Made by a program: the position numbers and the translations under genes. From NCBI RefSeq assembly GCF_900636545.1, contig NZ_LR134290.1, positions 4,278,001-4,342,000 of the forward strand: a stretch of 64,000 nucleotides of DNA. The letters are read 5' to 3'. This document shows, one piece after another, positions 55,056 through 63,683 of the stretch. Origin of the DNA: Pseudomonas mendocina (GTDB lineage: Bacteria > Pseudomonadota > Gammaproteobacteria > Pseudomonadales > Pseudomonadaceae). The notes under the pieces were generated by a model that saw only the letters and a program-made list of their open reading frames with translations, made no database searches and had not been told where the DNA came from. Position 1 is the stretch's first letter; the number at the start of each line of letters is the position of its first letter.

Positions 55056-56168
55056 TTATTGTTCGAGGCGCTGCAGCAATTCGCGGGCGACTGCCAGAAG
55101 CAGTTCGTCCGCGCCTTTGGCGGCGACCAGTTGTAGTCCCACCGGCAACTTCGAAGCCCCTTCGAAAGGGATGCTCAATGCCGGGTGGCCAGTCAGGTTG
55201 AAGGGGCGTACGAAAGCGGTTATGCCGATGGCCGCGCGGGTATCGGCAGCGTCTGCAACGAGTGCCGGGTAATCCGGCATGGTCGGCAGAGCGAGAATCG
55301 GGTACTGCGCCAGGGCGGCGTCCACCTCGGCGGTGAAGGCAGCGCGGCAGCGTTCGGCGTCGGCCAGAACCGCGTCGCGGGTGTCGCGCGCGGCCAGCAA
55401 CCGGCCAGCGACGTCGGCGCCGACCAGGCCGCTGTCCACCAGGTGCCCGCAGGCATTCCAGGTTTCCCGGTTGATCACCGCCAGGCCGGCGTCGTAGGCC
55501 GCCGGCATGCCGGGCAAGGGTGCCTCGTACAGTTCGAAAGCCGAAGCTTCGAGCACCGCATCCACAACGGCCTGCACCTCCGGGTGAGCCTGCACCGGCA
55601 CCACGCCGATGCGAATGCCATTCACGCCCGGCAGTACCTTGAAGGAAGGATCGATGACCTGCATCGCCGTGATCAGCGTGTCGATATCGGCGGCAAACGG
55701 GCCGACGCAGTCCAGCGAGGTCTGCGTTGGCATCACCCCGGCGCGGCTGACCCGGCCAAAGCTGGGCTTGAGACCGAACACGCCACAGCAGGCAGCAGGA
55801 ATACGCACCGAGCCACCGGTGTCGGTACCCAGGGAGAAATCGCACAGACCAGCAGCGACGGCAGCCGCCGAACCGCTGGAGGAGCCGCCGGGAATGCGTC
55901 CGGGATAACGCGGATTCTCCGCTGTACCGATCCAGGCATTGAGTCCGGTAGTACCGAAGGCCAGCTCATGCAGGCTGGTCTTACCAAGCAGTTGGCAACC
56001 GGCATCGAGCATCGCCTGAACCACGTCGGCGTGGCGCTCGGCATCCGGCGCATGCTCAAGAGCACGACTGGAAGCACGGGTGGGATGGCCAGCCACATCG
56101 ATGGTGTCTTTCACCATCACACGGGGGCCTTGCCCACCGAGCTTCAGCTTCTCGACCACTATCGCCAT
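55056..56168 (-). CDS. iacH: Amidase-signature hydrolase, IacH-like
   Basis: 370 residues from the ATG at 56168; a GTG three codons earlier is possible. The amidase triad is visible: Lys in RVMVKDTIDVAG, the Ser pair in PGGSSSGSAAAVAAGL and GTDTGGSVRIPAACCG. First gene of the iac run, next to a 711-bp AT-rich gap. It may hydrolyse an amide-type intermediate or auxin conjugate; which is unknown. Confidence 0.88.
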   Translation of the reverse strand: MAIVVEKLKLGGQGPRVMVKDTIDVAGHPTRASSRALEHAPDAERHADVVQAMLDAGCQLLGKTSLHELAFGTTGLNAWIGTAENPRYPGRIPGGSSSGSAAAVAAGLCDFSLGTDTGGSVRIPAACCGVFGLKPSFGRVSRAGVMPTQTSLDCVGPFAADIDTLITAMQVIDPSFKVLPGVNGIRIGVVPVQAHPEVQAVVDAVLEASAFELYEAPLPGMPAAYDAGLAVINRETWNACGHLVDSGLVGADVAGRLLAARDTRDAVLADAERCRAAFTAEVDAALAQYPILALPTMPDYPALVADAADTRAAIGITAFVRPFNLTGHPALSIPFEGASKLPVGLQLVAAKGADELLLAVARELLQRLEQ

Positions 56169-56255
56169 CTGCGTCACCCACTGCCGTTCTTGTTGAAAAA
56201 CCGAACCGCCACATGAGCTGCGATTCGCGTAAATCCAGAATCGGAAGAATTACGT

Positions 56256-56266
56256 GAATTGTCAAT
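56256..56266. promoter_or_regulatory. Palindrome AATTG-T-CAATT upstream of iacH
   Basis: An 11-bp perfect palindrome 88-98 bp before the iacH start. MarR-family regulators, such as the IacR of other iac clusters, bind short palindromes of this look, but no marR gene is in the window. Confidence 0.35.
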
Positions 56267-56733
56267 TGAATTATCGCTTAAAAAAGAGTGTGTAGATTCG
56301 GTGCATTTTCGGCATCGCAAGCACCATTCCCGTGCAGTTTGGTAACACTAAAAACCTGTAACATTCACGCATAAATCACATATAAAACCTTTAAAAACAA
56401 ATATTTAGAACAAATATGAGATTAACTCTCAACGCACACAAGGATTTTTAATCATCTCGTTAGCACAGTAAAAGCGGCCGATAACCGCACAGAAATTGCA
56501 CGATTTAAACGGCATTTTTAAAGGCAAAAACCGCGCTTTTTAACCAACAAAAAACACTAAAAAAACGTGATTTTCCGCTCACGAAAAAGCACGTCCAGGC
56601 CCGATGAAATCAGCCATGAGGTGATCTGCATCACCCTCTCGGCGGGAGCACTTCGGCACTGCCGCAGGAGGGCAAGCCAAGCGCTCGGTTCGCGGCCGAA
56701 CAGGGCCATGCGACAGGTCGGTGCACGTCGTTC

Positions 56734-56749
56734 TGGCACGGGAGGTGCA
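56734..56749 (+). promoter_or_regulatory. Sigma-54-like -24/-12 element before the ABC transporter operon
   Basis: TGGCACGGGAGGTGCA has the GG-N10-GC spacing and matches TGGCAC-N5-TTGCA except for one T to G change. It lies 131 bp before the ATG at 56880. An RpoN-dependent promoter would need an enhancer-binding protein, none of which is seen here. Confidence 0.5.
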
Positions 56750-56879
56750 AAACAGCCTGTGTCGGACGGGTCAATCGCCGACAGCGCCCAAAGGCGCCAG
56801 AACAACAAGAAGACGACAAACCCTCCCAACCGGCGGGCTCTGTCTCTCCAAATAGCCTTGCAACCCCTCGGAGTACGTC

Positions 56880-58031
56880 ATGCACTTCAAACGAGCTGTG
56901 TCCACCCTCCTCCTCAGCGCCGTCTGCGCTTCCTTCGCACAAGCCGAGGTAAAGGTGGGTGTCATCACCTCCTCTACCGGCCCCATCGCACTGGTCGGGC
57001 TACCGCAGAAGAACTCCGTCCCGCTGCTGCCCACTCAGGCCGGCGACCAGCAGGTGAAGTACATCGCCCTGGATGACGGCAGCGACCCCACCGCCACCGT
57101 GAAGGCGCTGAAGAAGCTGATCAGCGAGGAAAACGTCGACGCCATCATCGGCCCAAGCGGCTCGCCCAACGCCATGGGCGTGATTCAGTTCGTCGCCGAG
57201 GCCGGCGTGCCATTGCTGGCACCGGTCGGCACCGCCGCCGTGGTGCTGCCAATGACCGAGCAGAAGAAGTGGGTGTTCAAGACCACGCAGAACGACGACC
57301 TGATCGCCAAGGCGCTGGTCGAGGACATGCAGGCGCGCGGGGTGAAGACGCTCGGCTTCATCGGTACAGCCGATCCCTACGGCGAGAACTGGTCGAAGGT
57401 GATGGGCACGCTGGCCGCCGAACACGGCATCAAGATGCTGGCCAGCGAACGCTTCCAGCGCCAGGACACCTCGGTGACCGGGCAGAGCCTGAAGATTCTC
57501 GCCTCGCGTCCCGACGCCGTACTGGTGGCCGCGCCAGGCAGCTCGGCGGTTCTGCCGCAAACCACCCTGTTCGACCAGGGCTACCGTGGCCAGATGTACC
57601 AGACCCACGGCGCCGCGCTGCCGGACTTCCTCAGGCTCGGCGGCAAGAAGGTCGAAGGCACCATCCTCGCTGCCAGCCTGATGCTGGTGCTCGACCAGAT
57701 GCCCGACAGCCATCCGTCCAAGGCCATCGCCGGTGATTACGTGGAGGCCTACGAGAAGCTCAACGGCAGCAAGCCGGCCACCTTCGGCGCCAACACCTAT
57801 GACGCCGGGCTGCTGCTGCAACAGGCGATTCCGGCTGCCGCCGCCAAGGCGCAACCCGGCACGCCCGAGTTCCGCGCTGCCCTGCGCGATGCGCTGGAGG
57901 CGACCCACGAGTTCGCCGCCACCCAGGGCGTCTACACCATGAGCCCCGAGGATCACAGCGGCTTCGACGAGCGTGGTCGCGAGCTGATCCAGGTGAAGAA
58001 CGGCACCTGGACGCTGCTCAAAGGCAACTGA
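56880..58031 (+). CDS. Branched-chain-amino-acid-type ABC transporter periplasmic binding protein
   Basis: 383 residues with a signal peptide (MHFKRAVSTLLLSAVCASFAQA). EVKVGVITSSTGPIALVG, IGPSGSPNAMGVIQFVAEAGVPLLAPVG and TLGFIGTADPYGENWSKVM fit the LivK/Peripla_BP_6 fold. Such proteins in Pseudomonas and Rhodopseudomonas often bind aromatic acids. Divergent from the iac operon, so indole-3-acetate or a relative is a reasonable candidate ligand. GGAG precedes the ATG. Confidence 0.9.
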   Translation: MHFKRAVSTLLLSAVCASFAQAEVKVGVITSSTGPIALVGLPQKNSVPLLPTQAGDQQVKYIALDDGSDPTATVKALKKLISEENVDAIIGPSGSPNAMGVIQFVAEAGVPLLAPVGTAAVVLPMTEQKKWVFKTTQNDDLIAKALVEDMQARGVKTLGFIGTADPYGENWSKVMGTLAAEHGIKMLASERFQRQDTSVTGQSLKILASRPDAVLVAAPGSSAVLPQTTLFDQGYRGQMYQTHGAALPDFLRLGGKKVEGTILAASLMLVLDQMPDSHPSKAIAGDYVEAYEKLNGSKPATFGANTYDAGLLLQQAIPAAAAKAQPGTPEFRAALRDALEATHEFAATQGVYTMSPEDHSGFDERGRELIQVKNGTWTLLKGN

Positions 58032-58051
58032 TCGCTCCACGCGACACTCCG

Positions 58052-58141
58052 TAGGGTGGGCCGGGCGGCAATCCGCTTTAGCCCACCGCTGGCTGGTAAA
58101 CAAAGCCAACCGCTGGATGGTGGGCTGAAGCCCACCCTACG
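58052..58141. repeat. GTAGGGTGGGC-type bracketed repeat between the binding-protein and permease genes
   Basis: GTAGGGTGGGCCGGGCGG begins at 58052; the inverted GGTGGGCTGAAGCCCACCCT runs to CTAC at 58141. It fills most of the 142-bp gap and may lower expression of the permeases relative to the binding protein. Confidence 0.8.
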
Positions 58142-58173
58142 GACTCGCTCCATACCGCAAACGAGTTTCCGAT

Positions 58174-59211
58174 ATGAATTTCCAGATTGCCCTGCTGCTC
58201 GGCCAGGACGGCATCACCAACGGCGCCATCTACGCGCTGCTGGCGTTGTCGATCCTGCTGGTCTTCACCGTGACGCGCATCCTGCTGATCCCGCTGGGTG
58301 AGTTCGTCACCTACGGTGCGCTGACCATGGCCGCCCTGCAGGCCGGCCAGCCTACCGCGCTGGTCTGGCTACTACTGGCGCTGACCCTGGCCGACTGCGC
58401 CATGGATCTGTACGACGCCACTCGCGCCAGCCGCAGTTTCCGCTTCCCGAAGCGCATCGTGCTCAAGCTCGCCTATGCCCTGGCCATGGTCGGCCTGATT
58501 CGCAGCCTGCCGCTGGCGGAGCTACCCATGGCATTACAGGCCCTGCTCACCCTGGCGCTGGTGGTACCGCTCGGCCCGCAGCTCTATCGCCTGGTGTTCC
58601 AGCCGCTGGCTTCGGCCAGTGCCCTGGTGCTGCTGATCGTCTCCATCGCCGTGCACGTGGCCATGGTCGGTGTCGCCCTGCTGCTGTTCGGCCCGGAAGG
58701 CGCACGCACCCAGCCCTTCTCCGAAGCCGGCCTGACGCTCGGCCCGGTGACTTTCAACAGCCAGACCCTGTGGGTCATCGCCGTGTCCCTGGCGCTGATC
58801 ATCAGCCTGTTCCTGTTCTTCGAACGCAGCCTGTATGGCAAGGCCCTGCGTGCCACTGCAGTGAATCGCATGGGCGCACGCTTGATGGGCATCTCGCCGA
58901 ACCTGGCGGGCAAGGCCACCTTCGCCCTGGCCACGTTCATCGGTGCGCTGTCGGGCATCCTCATCGCGCCCATCACCACCCTGTATTTCGACTCTGGCTT
59001 CGTCATCAGCCTCAAGGGTTTCGTCGGCGCCATCATCGGTGGTCTGGTGAGTTACCCGGCAGCCGCTCTGGGCGCGCTCGCCGTGGGCCTGATCGAGGCG
59101 TTCTCGATGTTCTGGGCCAGCACCTACAAGGAGATCATCGTCTTCACCCTGATCATCCCCTTCCTGCTCTGGCGTTCCCTCACCAGCCGTCATGTGGAGG
59201 ACGATGAATGA
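58174..59211 (+). CDS. ABC transporter inner-membrane permease, LivH type
   Basis: 345 residues, 8-9 hydrophobic segments. DGITNGAIYALLALSILLVFTVTRILLIPLGEFVTYGAL at the start and GKALRATAVNRMGARLMGIS with SLKGFVGAIIGGLVSYPAAALGALAVGLIEA near the end are LivH features. It is longer than E. coli LivH because of an extra segment around residues 70-110 (CAMDLYDATRASRSFRFPKR). It overlaps the next gene by 4 bp. Confidence 0.9.
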   Translation: MNFQIALLLGQDGITNGAIYALLALSILLVFTVTRILLIPLGEFVTYGALTMAALQAGQPTALVWLLLALTLADCAMDLYDATRASRSFRFPKRIVLKLAYALAMVGLIRSLPLAELPMALQALLTLALVVPLGPQLYRLVFQPLASASALVLLIVSIAVHVAMVGVALLLFGPEGARTQPFSEAGLTLGPVTFNSQTLWVIAVSLALIISLFLFFERSLYGKALRATAVNRMGARLMGISPNLAGKATFALATFIGALSGILIAPITTLYFDSGFVISLKGFVGAIIGGLVSYPAAALGALAVGLIEAFSMFWASTYKEIIVFTLIIPFLLWRSLTSRHVEDDE

Positions 59212-61007
59212 AACCGCGCTACCTGATCCTCGCCCTGGTCGCCGTACTGGCCGTGGCGCCGGCGGTGCTGCCGCCCTACTACGTCACCCTGCTCAACTAC
59301 ATCGGCCTGTACACCCTGGTGGTGCTCGGCCTGGTACTGCTCACCGGGGTCGGCGGCATGACCAGCTTCGGCCAGGCCGCTTTCGTCGGCCTTGGTGCCT
59401 ACACCAGCGCCTACCTGACCACCGTGCAGGATCTGCCAAGCTGGCTGGCCTGGGCCAGCGTCTCGCCCTGGCTGACCCTGCTGGTCGGGCTGACCCTGAC
59501 CGCCATCGTGGCTCTGGTGCTCGGCGCACTGACGCTGAAACTGTCCGGCCACTACCTGCCGCTGGGTACCATCGCCTGGGGCCTGTCGCTGTATTACCTG
59601 TTCGGCACCCTGGAGTCGCTCGGCGGACACACCGGCGTCAGCGGCCTGCCGAGCATTTCCCTGTTCGGCTGGGCGTTGGACAAGGGCGAGAAGATCTATT
59701 ACCTGATCTGGGCGATCCTGCTGGGCGCCATGCTCGTCACCCAGAACCTCCTCGACTCGCGTGAAGGCCGTGCCATCCGCGCGCTCAAGGGCGGTCAACT
59801 GATGGCCGAGTCGATGGGCGTCAACACCTTCCGCACGAAGATGGTGATCTTCCTCATCTCGGCGCTGTTCGCCGCCCTCTCCGGCTGGCTCTATGCGCAC
59901 ACCCAGCGCTTCGTGAACCCCACGCCGTTCGGCCTGCACATGGGCATCGAGTATCTGTTCATGGCACTGATCGGCGGCGTGGCCAGCGTCTGGGGCGCCC
60001 TGCTCGGCGCCGGCGTGCTGACCATGCTCAAGCAGTGGCTGCAAGATCTGCTGCCGCAACTGCTGGGCAATACCGGCAACTACGAGGTGATCGTCTTCGG
60101 CATCGCCATCGTGCTGCTGATGCAACGCGCACCGGGCGGCCTGTGGCCACTGCTGACGCGTCTGCTGCCTGATGCCTGGAAGCCGCGCCGCACCGCCCGC
60201 CCAATCGACGACGCCAGCGAGCTGCCGCAGCGCGAAGCGCCGGTCGTCGGCGAGGTGCTGCTGGAAGCGCGCGACGTGACCCGTTGCTTCGGCGGCCTGG
60301 TAGCCAACAACGCGATGAACCTGGAGGTGCACGCCGGGGAAATTCTCGCCCTGATCGGCCCCAACGGCGCCGGCAAGAGCACCCTGTTCAACCAGCTCTC
60401 CGGCGTCGATACACCCACCTCCGGTGAAGTGCTGTTCCGTGGCCAGCGCATCAACGGCATCCCCTCGCGGCGCATCGCGCGCATGGGCATGAGCCGCACC
60501 TTCCAGCACGTCAAACTGCTGCCGGAGATGAGCGTGCTGGAGAACGTCGCCCTCGGCGCCCACCTGCGCGGCAGCAAGGGCGTACTCGCCGCCGCCCTGC
60601 GTCTGGATCGCGCCGAGGAAGCACGCCTGCTCGCCGAAGCGCGCCGTCAGCTGGAACGGGTCGGCCTGGGTGACTACCTGTACGTGGAAGCCGGCAGCCT
60701 GGCGCTGGGCCAGCAGCGCATCCTCGAAATCGCCCGCGCGCTGTGCGCCAACCCCTGTCTGCTGCTACTCGACGAGCCTGCCGCAGGCCTGCGCCACAAG
60801 GAGAAGGAAGCCCTCGGCCAGTTGCTCAGCCGCCTGCGCAGCGAAGGCATGGCGATCCTGCTGGTGGAGCACGACATGGACTTCGTCATGGGCCTGGTCG
60901 ATCGCGTGGTGGTGATGGAGTTCGGCCAGCGCATCGCCTTCGGCCTGCCGGCCGATGTGCAGAAGGATCCGGCGGTGCTGGAAGCCTATCTCGGAGGAGC
61001 GGAGTGA
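59208..61007 (+). CDS. Fused ABC permease-ATPase, LivM-LivG type
   Basis: 599 residues. Residues 1-310 are a LivM-like permease ([43 protein letters not shown]). After a linker, residues 355-599 are a LivG ATPase with Walker [10 protein letters not shown] near 384, signature [13 protein letters not shown] and Walker [12 protein letters not shown] near 518. LivM and LivG are normally separate; the fusion occurs in some Pseudomonas-type aromatic or amino-acid importers. It overlaps livF by one base. Confidence 0.93.
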   Translation: MKPRYLILALVAVLAVAPAVLPPYYVTLLNYIGLYTLVVLGLVLLTGVGGMTSFGQAAFVGLGAYTSAYLTTVQDLPSWLAWASVSPWLTLLVGLTLTAIVALVLGALTLKLSGHYLPLGTIAWGLSLYYLFGTLESLGGHTGVSGLPSISLFGWALDKGEKIYYLIWAILLGAMLVTQNLLDSREGRAIRALKGGQLMAESMGVNTFRTKMVIFLISALFAALSGWLYAHTQRFVNPTPFGLHMGIEYLFMALIGGVASVWGALLGAGVLTMLKQWLQDLLPQLLGNTGNYEVIVFGIAIVLLMQRAPGGLWPLLTRLLPDAWKPRRTARPIDDASELPQREAPVVGEVLLEARDVTRCFGGLVANNAMNLEVHAGEILALIGPNGAGKSTLFNQLSGVDTPTSGEVLFRGQRINGIPSRRIARMGMSRTFQHVKLLPEMSVLENVALGAHLRGSKGVLAAALRLDRAEEARLLAEARRQLERVGLGDYLYVEAGSLALGQQRILEIARALCANPCLLLLDEPAAGLRHKEKEALGQLLSRLRSEGMAILLVEHDMDFVMGLVDRVVVMEFGQRIAFGLPADVQKDPAVLEAYLGGAE

Positions 61008-61798
61008 TGAACATGCCCATGCACAACCTGCAGCACACGCAGAATCAGGTAGCCAACCCGGTGCTGGACGTCAGCGACCTGTGCGTCGCCTACGGCAAGG
61101 TGGAGGCGCTGTCCAACGCCAGCCTGCGCGTCGGCCAGGGCCAGATCGTCACCGTGATCGGCCCCAACGGCGCCGGTAAGACCACCCTGCTCTCGGCCAT
61201 CATGGGCGTGCTCGGCTCGCGTGGCCGGGTCGCCTTCGATGGCAGCCTGGAAGCCGTGCCGGAAGTCGAGGTGATGGTCGGCCGTGGCCTCGGCCTGGTT
61301 CCGGAGAAGCGCGAGCTGTTCAGCAGCATGTCGGTCGCCGACAACCTGCTGCTCGGCGCCTTCCAGCGCCACCGCAGCGGCCAGCGCGACCACGGTCAGA
61401 CGCTCAAGGAGGTCTACGAACTGTTCCCGCGCCTGTGGGAACGCCGCGAGCAACTGGCCGCCACCCTCTCCGGTGGCGAACGGCAGATGCTCGCCGTCGG
61501 CCGCGCGTTGATGGCCAAGCCCAAGCTGCTGATGCTCGATGAACCGAGCCTCGGTCTGGCGCCACTGATCACCCGCGAGATCTTCCGCATCATCACCACC
61601 CTGCGCCAGCAGGGCGTGTCGATCCTGCTGGTGGAACAGAACGCCCGCGCCGCCCTGCGCGTGGCGGACTACGCCTACGTGCTGGAAACCGGACAGATCG
61701 CCATGCAGGGCCCGGCTGCACAACTGGCCGATGACCCACGGGTGATCGAGGCCTACCTGGGCCTGGCCAGCAAGCATCAGGAAATGCTCGCCACCTGA
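61007..61798 (+). CDS. ABC transporter ATPase, LivF type
   Basis: 263 residues from the ATG at 61007 ([14 protein letters not shown]), which overlaps the previous stop as TGATG; GGAGGAGCGGAG is the ribosome site. Walker [10 protein letters not shown], signature [15 protein letters not shown] and Walker [14 protein letters not shown] are intact. It completes the K-H-MG-F transporter. A perfect GC palindrome (61804-61826) follows. Confidence 0.94.
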   Translation: MNMPMHNLQHTQNQVANPVLDVSDLCVAYGKVEALSNASLRVGQGQIVTVIGPNGAGKTTLLSAIMGVLGSRGRVAFDGSLEAVPEVEVMVGRGLGLVPEKRELFSSMSVADNLLLGAFQRHRSGQRDHGQTLKEVYELFPRLWERREQLAATLSGGERQMLAVGRALMAKPKLLMLDEPSLGLAPLITREIFRIITTLRQQGVSILLVEQNARAALRVADYAYVLETGQIAMQGPAAQLADDPRVIEAYLGLASKHQEMLAT

Positions 61799-61803
61799 AC
61801 CCA

Positions 61804-61826
61804 CGGCGCCCGCCTGGCGGGCGCCG
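61804..61826 (+). terminator. GC palindrome after the LivF-type gene
   Basis: CGGCGCCCGCC and GGCGGGCGCCG pair perfectly around a single T (in practice a slightly larger loop). No U-tract follows, so it may attenuate rather than end transcription before the next gene. Confidence 0.5.
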
Positions 61827-61847
61827 TCGTCTGCTCTGTAAGGAAGC

Positions 61848-62858
61848 ATGCTCATGCTCAATCCAACGCCACTGCGCGTGTGCATCGCCGGTGCCGGCGC
61901 GATCGGCTGCACCCTTGCCGCGCGTCTGGTCGAAAGCGGCCAGCCGGTCAGCCTGCTGGCGCGCGGCAAGACGCTCACCGCGCTGCGCGACAACGGCATC
62001 CAGTTGACCGACCTGGACGGCGAACACCGCGTGCAGGTCAGCGCCAGCGATGACTGCCGTGAACTCGGCGAACAGGATCTGCTGTTCATCTGCACCAAGG
62101 CACCGGCCCTGGCTGGCCTGCTGCCCGAATTGGCGCCGCTGATCGGCCCCGACACCGTGGTGGTGCCAGTGGTCAACGGCGTGCCCTGGTGGTACTTCCA
62201 CGGCATCGAAGGCCGCTTCGCTCGGCATCGCGTCGAGGCCGTCGATCCCGGCGGCACGCTCAGCGCCAGCCTGGATCTGCGTCACGTACTCGGCTGCGTG
62301 GTGTTCATCACTGCCGAAAGCAGCGCACCGGGCGTGGTGCGCTCGAACAACCCGCACCTGATGATCGTCGGCGAGCCGAACGGGCAGATGAGCGAACGCC
62401 TGGAACGGGTGCGTGCGCTGATCGCCTCCAGCGGCATCGAGGCACGCACCACCGAGCGCATCCGCGACCAGCTGTGGACCAAGATCATCGCCAACCTGAC
62501 CTCCAACCCACTGTCGGTAGTGACCGGCGCTACCCTGGAGCAGTTGTACGGCCAGGCCGAGCTGAAGGCGGTGGTGGCCAAGATCCTCCAGGAAACCCTG
62601 CTCACCGCAGCGGCCTATGGCGCACGCATCGCCTTCGACCCGCAAACCTTCATGGAGCTGGGCGCCGGCATGGGCGCGGTACGCACCTCGATGCTGCAGG
62701 ACTACGAACAGGGCCGCCCACTGGAGCTGGCCGCCATCGGCGACGCTGTCGTCGAGTTGGCCGGTTACCAGGGCCTGGCCATGCCCACCACCCAGGACAT
62801 CCTCGCCCTGGCGCGCTTTCGCAGCGCACCCGGCCACGTCCATTCCCCCGCACATTGA
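61848..62858 (+). CDS. Ketopantoate-reductase-family (PanE/ApbA) oxidoreductase
   Basis: 336 residues. VCIAGAGAIGCTLAARLVES (about 10-29) is the NADPH fold, and LWTKIIANLTSNPLSVVTG holds the catalytic Lys and Asn; the C-terminal domain contains the conserved GQGRPLE-like QDYEQGRPLELAAIGDAVVEL. PanE-family paralogues reduce varied 2-oxo acids. Its place after an aromatic-acid-type ABC transporter and before an aldolase suggests a catabolic role rather than pantothenate synthesis. AGGAAG precedes the ATG. Confidence 0.85.
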   Translation: MLMLNPTPLRVCIAGAGAIGCTLAARLVESGQPVSLLARGKTLTALRDNGIQLTDLDGEHRVQVSASDDCRELGEQDLLFICTKAPALAGLLPELAPLIGPDTVVVPVVNGVPWWYFHGIEGRFARHRVEAVDPGGTLSASLDLRHVLGCVVFITAESSAPGVVRSNNPHLMIVGEPNGQMSERLERVRALIASSGIEARTTERIRDQLWTKIIANLTSNPLSVVTGATLEQLYGQAELKAVVAKILQETLLTAAAYGARIAFDPQTFMELGAGMGAVRTSMLQDYEQGRPLELAAIGDAVVELAGYQGLAMPTTQDILALARFRSAPGHVHSPAH

Positions 62859-62872
62859 TACGAGACTTCGCC

Positions 62873-63640
62873 ATGAACGCCATGACCGATTTCAGCAAGC
62901 CCGCCCACTGCAGCGACGAAGAATGGGCGCTGCGCGTCAAGCTCGCCTACTGCTACCACCTGGTGGACTGGTTCGGCTGGACCGAGACCATCTTCAACCA
63001 CATCTCCGCACGCCTGCCTGGCCCGGCGCATCACTACCTGGTCAACCCCTTCGGCCTGAACTACAGCGAAGTCACGCCGGGCAACCTGCTCAAGGTCGAC
63101 CTGCACGGCAAGAAACTCGAGCCCTCTCCCTACGACGGCAACCCCGCCGGCTTCGCCCTGCACAGCGCCGTGCATGGCGCGCGCGACGACATCCAGTGCG
63201 TGATCCACACCCACACCACACCGATCTCCGCCGTGGTGCAGAAGAAGCGCGGCTTCACCCATGACGACTTCTACGGCGCCCAGCTGCATGGCCGCATCGG
63301 CTACCACACCTTCGAGGGCATCACCCTGTTCGATGACGAGAAGACGCGGATGATCGAGAGCCTCGGCGACAAGCACGTGCTGGTGCTGCGCAACCACGGC
63401 ATCGCGGTAGGCGAGAGCAGCATCGAGAAGACCTTCTTCCTGCTCTGGACGGTGCAGCGCGCCGCCGAGAACCAGTGCGCCGCCGGCGCCCTGGGCGGCG
63501 AGGACAACCCACTGGAGGACGGCATCGCCGCCAAGTGCTCTGACCTCACCGCGATGCTGATCCGCGAGAGTGGTTTCGCCACCAAGTTCTATGACGCCAT
63601 GGTGCGCAAGATGCGCACCGAACGGGCCATGCACTGGTAA
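62873..63640 (+). CDS. Class II aldolase/adducin-family protein with intact metal site
   Basis: 255 residues from the ATG at 62873; the frame is open far upstream through the PanE-like gene but is not coding there. ETIFNHISARLPGPAHHYLVNPFG gives the GNIS-like turn with aspartate/histidine variation, CVIHTHTTPISAV the His pair and VLRNHGIAVG the third His. Members of this longer subfamily include decarboxylases and aldolases of hydroxy acids. It starts 14 bp after the PanE-like gene; substrate unknown. Confidence 0.85.
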   Translation: MNAMTDFSKPAHCSDEEWALRVKLAYCYHLVDWFGWTETIFNHISARLPGPAHHYLVNPFGLNYSEVTPGNLLKVDLHGKKLEPSPYDGNPAGFALHSAVHGARDDIQCVIHTHTTPISAVVQKKRGFTHDDFYGAQLHGRIGYHTFEGITLFDDEKTRMIESLGDKHVLVLRNHGIAVGESSIEKTFFLLWTVQRAAENQCAAGALGGEDNPLEDGIAAKCSDLTAMLIRESGFATKFYDAMVRKMRTERAMHW

Positions 63641-63683
63641 GCGCACGGCCTGCCGCCGCAGGCCACAGCCGAGGAGTCGTGTC

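Larger units (their letters stand above)
56169..56879. promoter_or_regulatory. AT-rich divergent promoter region between iacH and the ABC transporter
   Basis: No convincing gene. 56220-56580 is markedly AT-rich against a GC-rich background, with many A and T tracts. It contains the palindrome AATTG-T-CAATT at 56256-56266 and a sigma-54-like element at 56734-56749. Short open frames here lack ribosome sites and family features. Confidence 0.6.

Noticed and set aside
55033..55845. Upstream extension of the iacA frame across iacH
   Set aside because: It lies over the amidase coding region in another frame and lacks flavoprotein features; GGAG before 55032 marks the start.
56567..57076. Short plus-strand frame in the divergent region before the binding protein
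   Set aside because: It runs over the sigma-54-like site and into the binding-protein gene in another frame, with basic low-complexity sequence.
62189..62872. Upstream extension of the second aldolase frame through the PanE-like gene
   Set aside because: Arg/Pro-rich out-of-frame reading of a well-supported gene.
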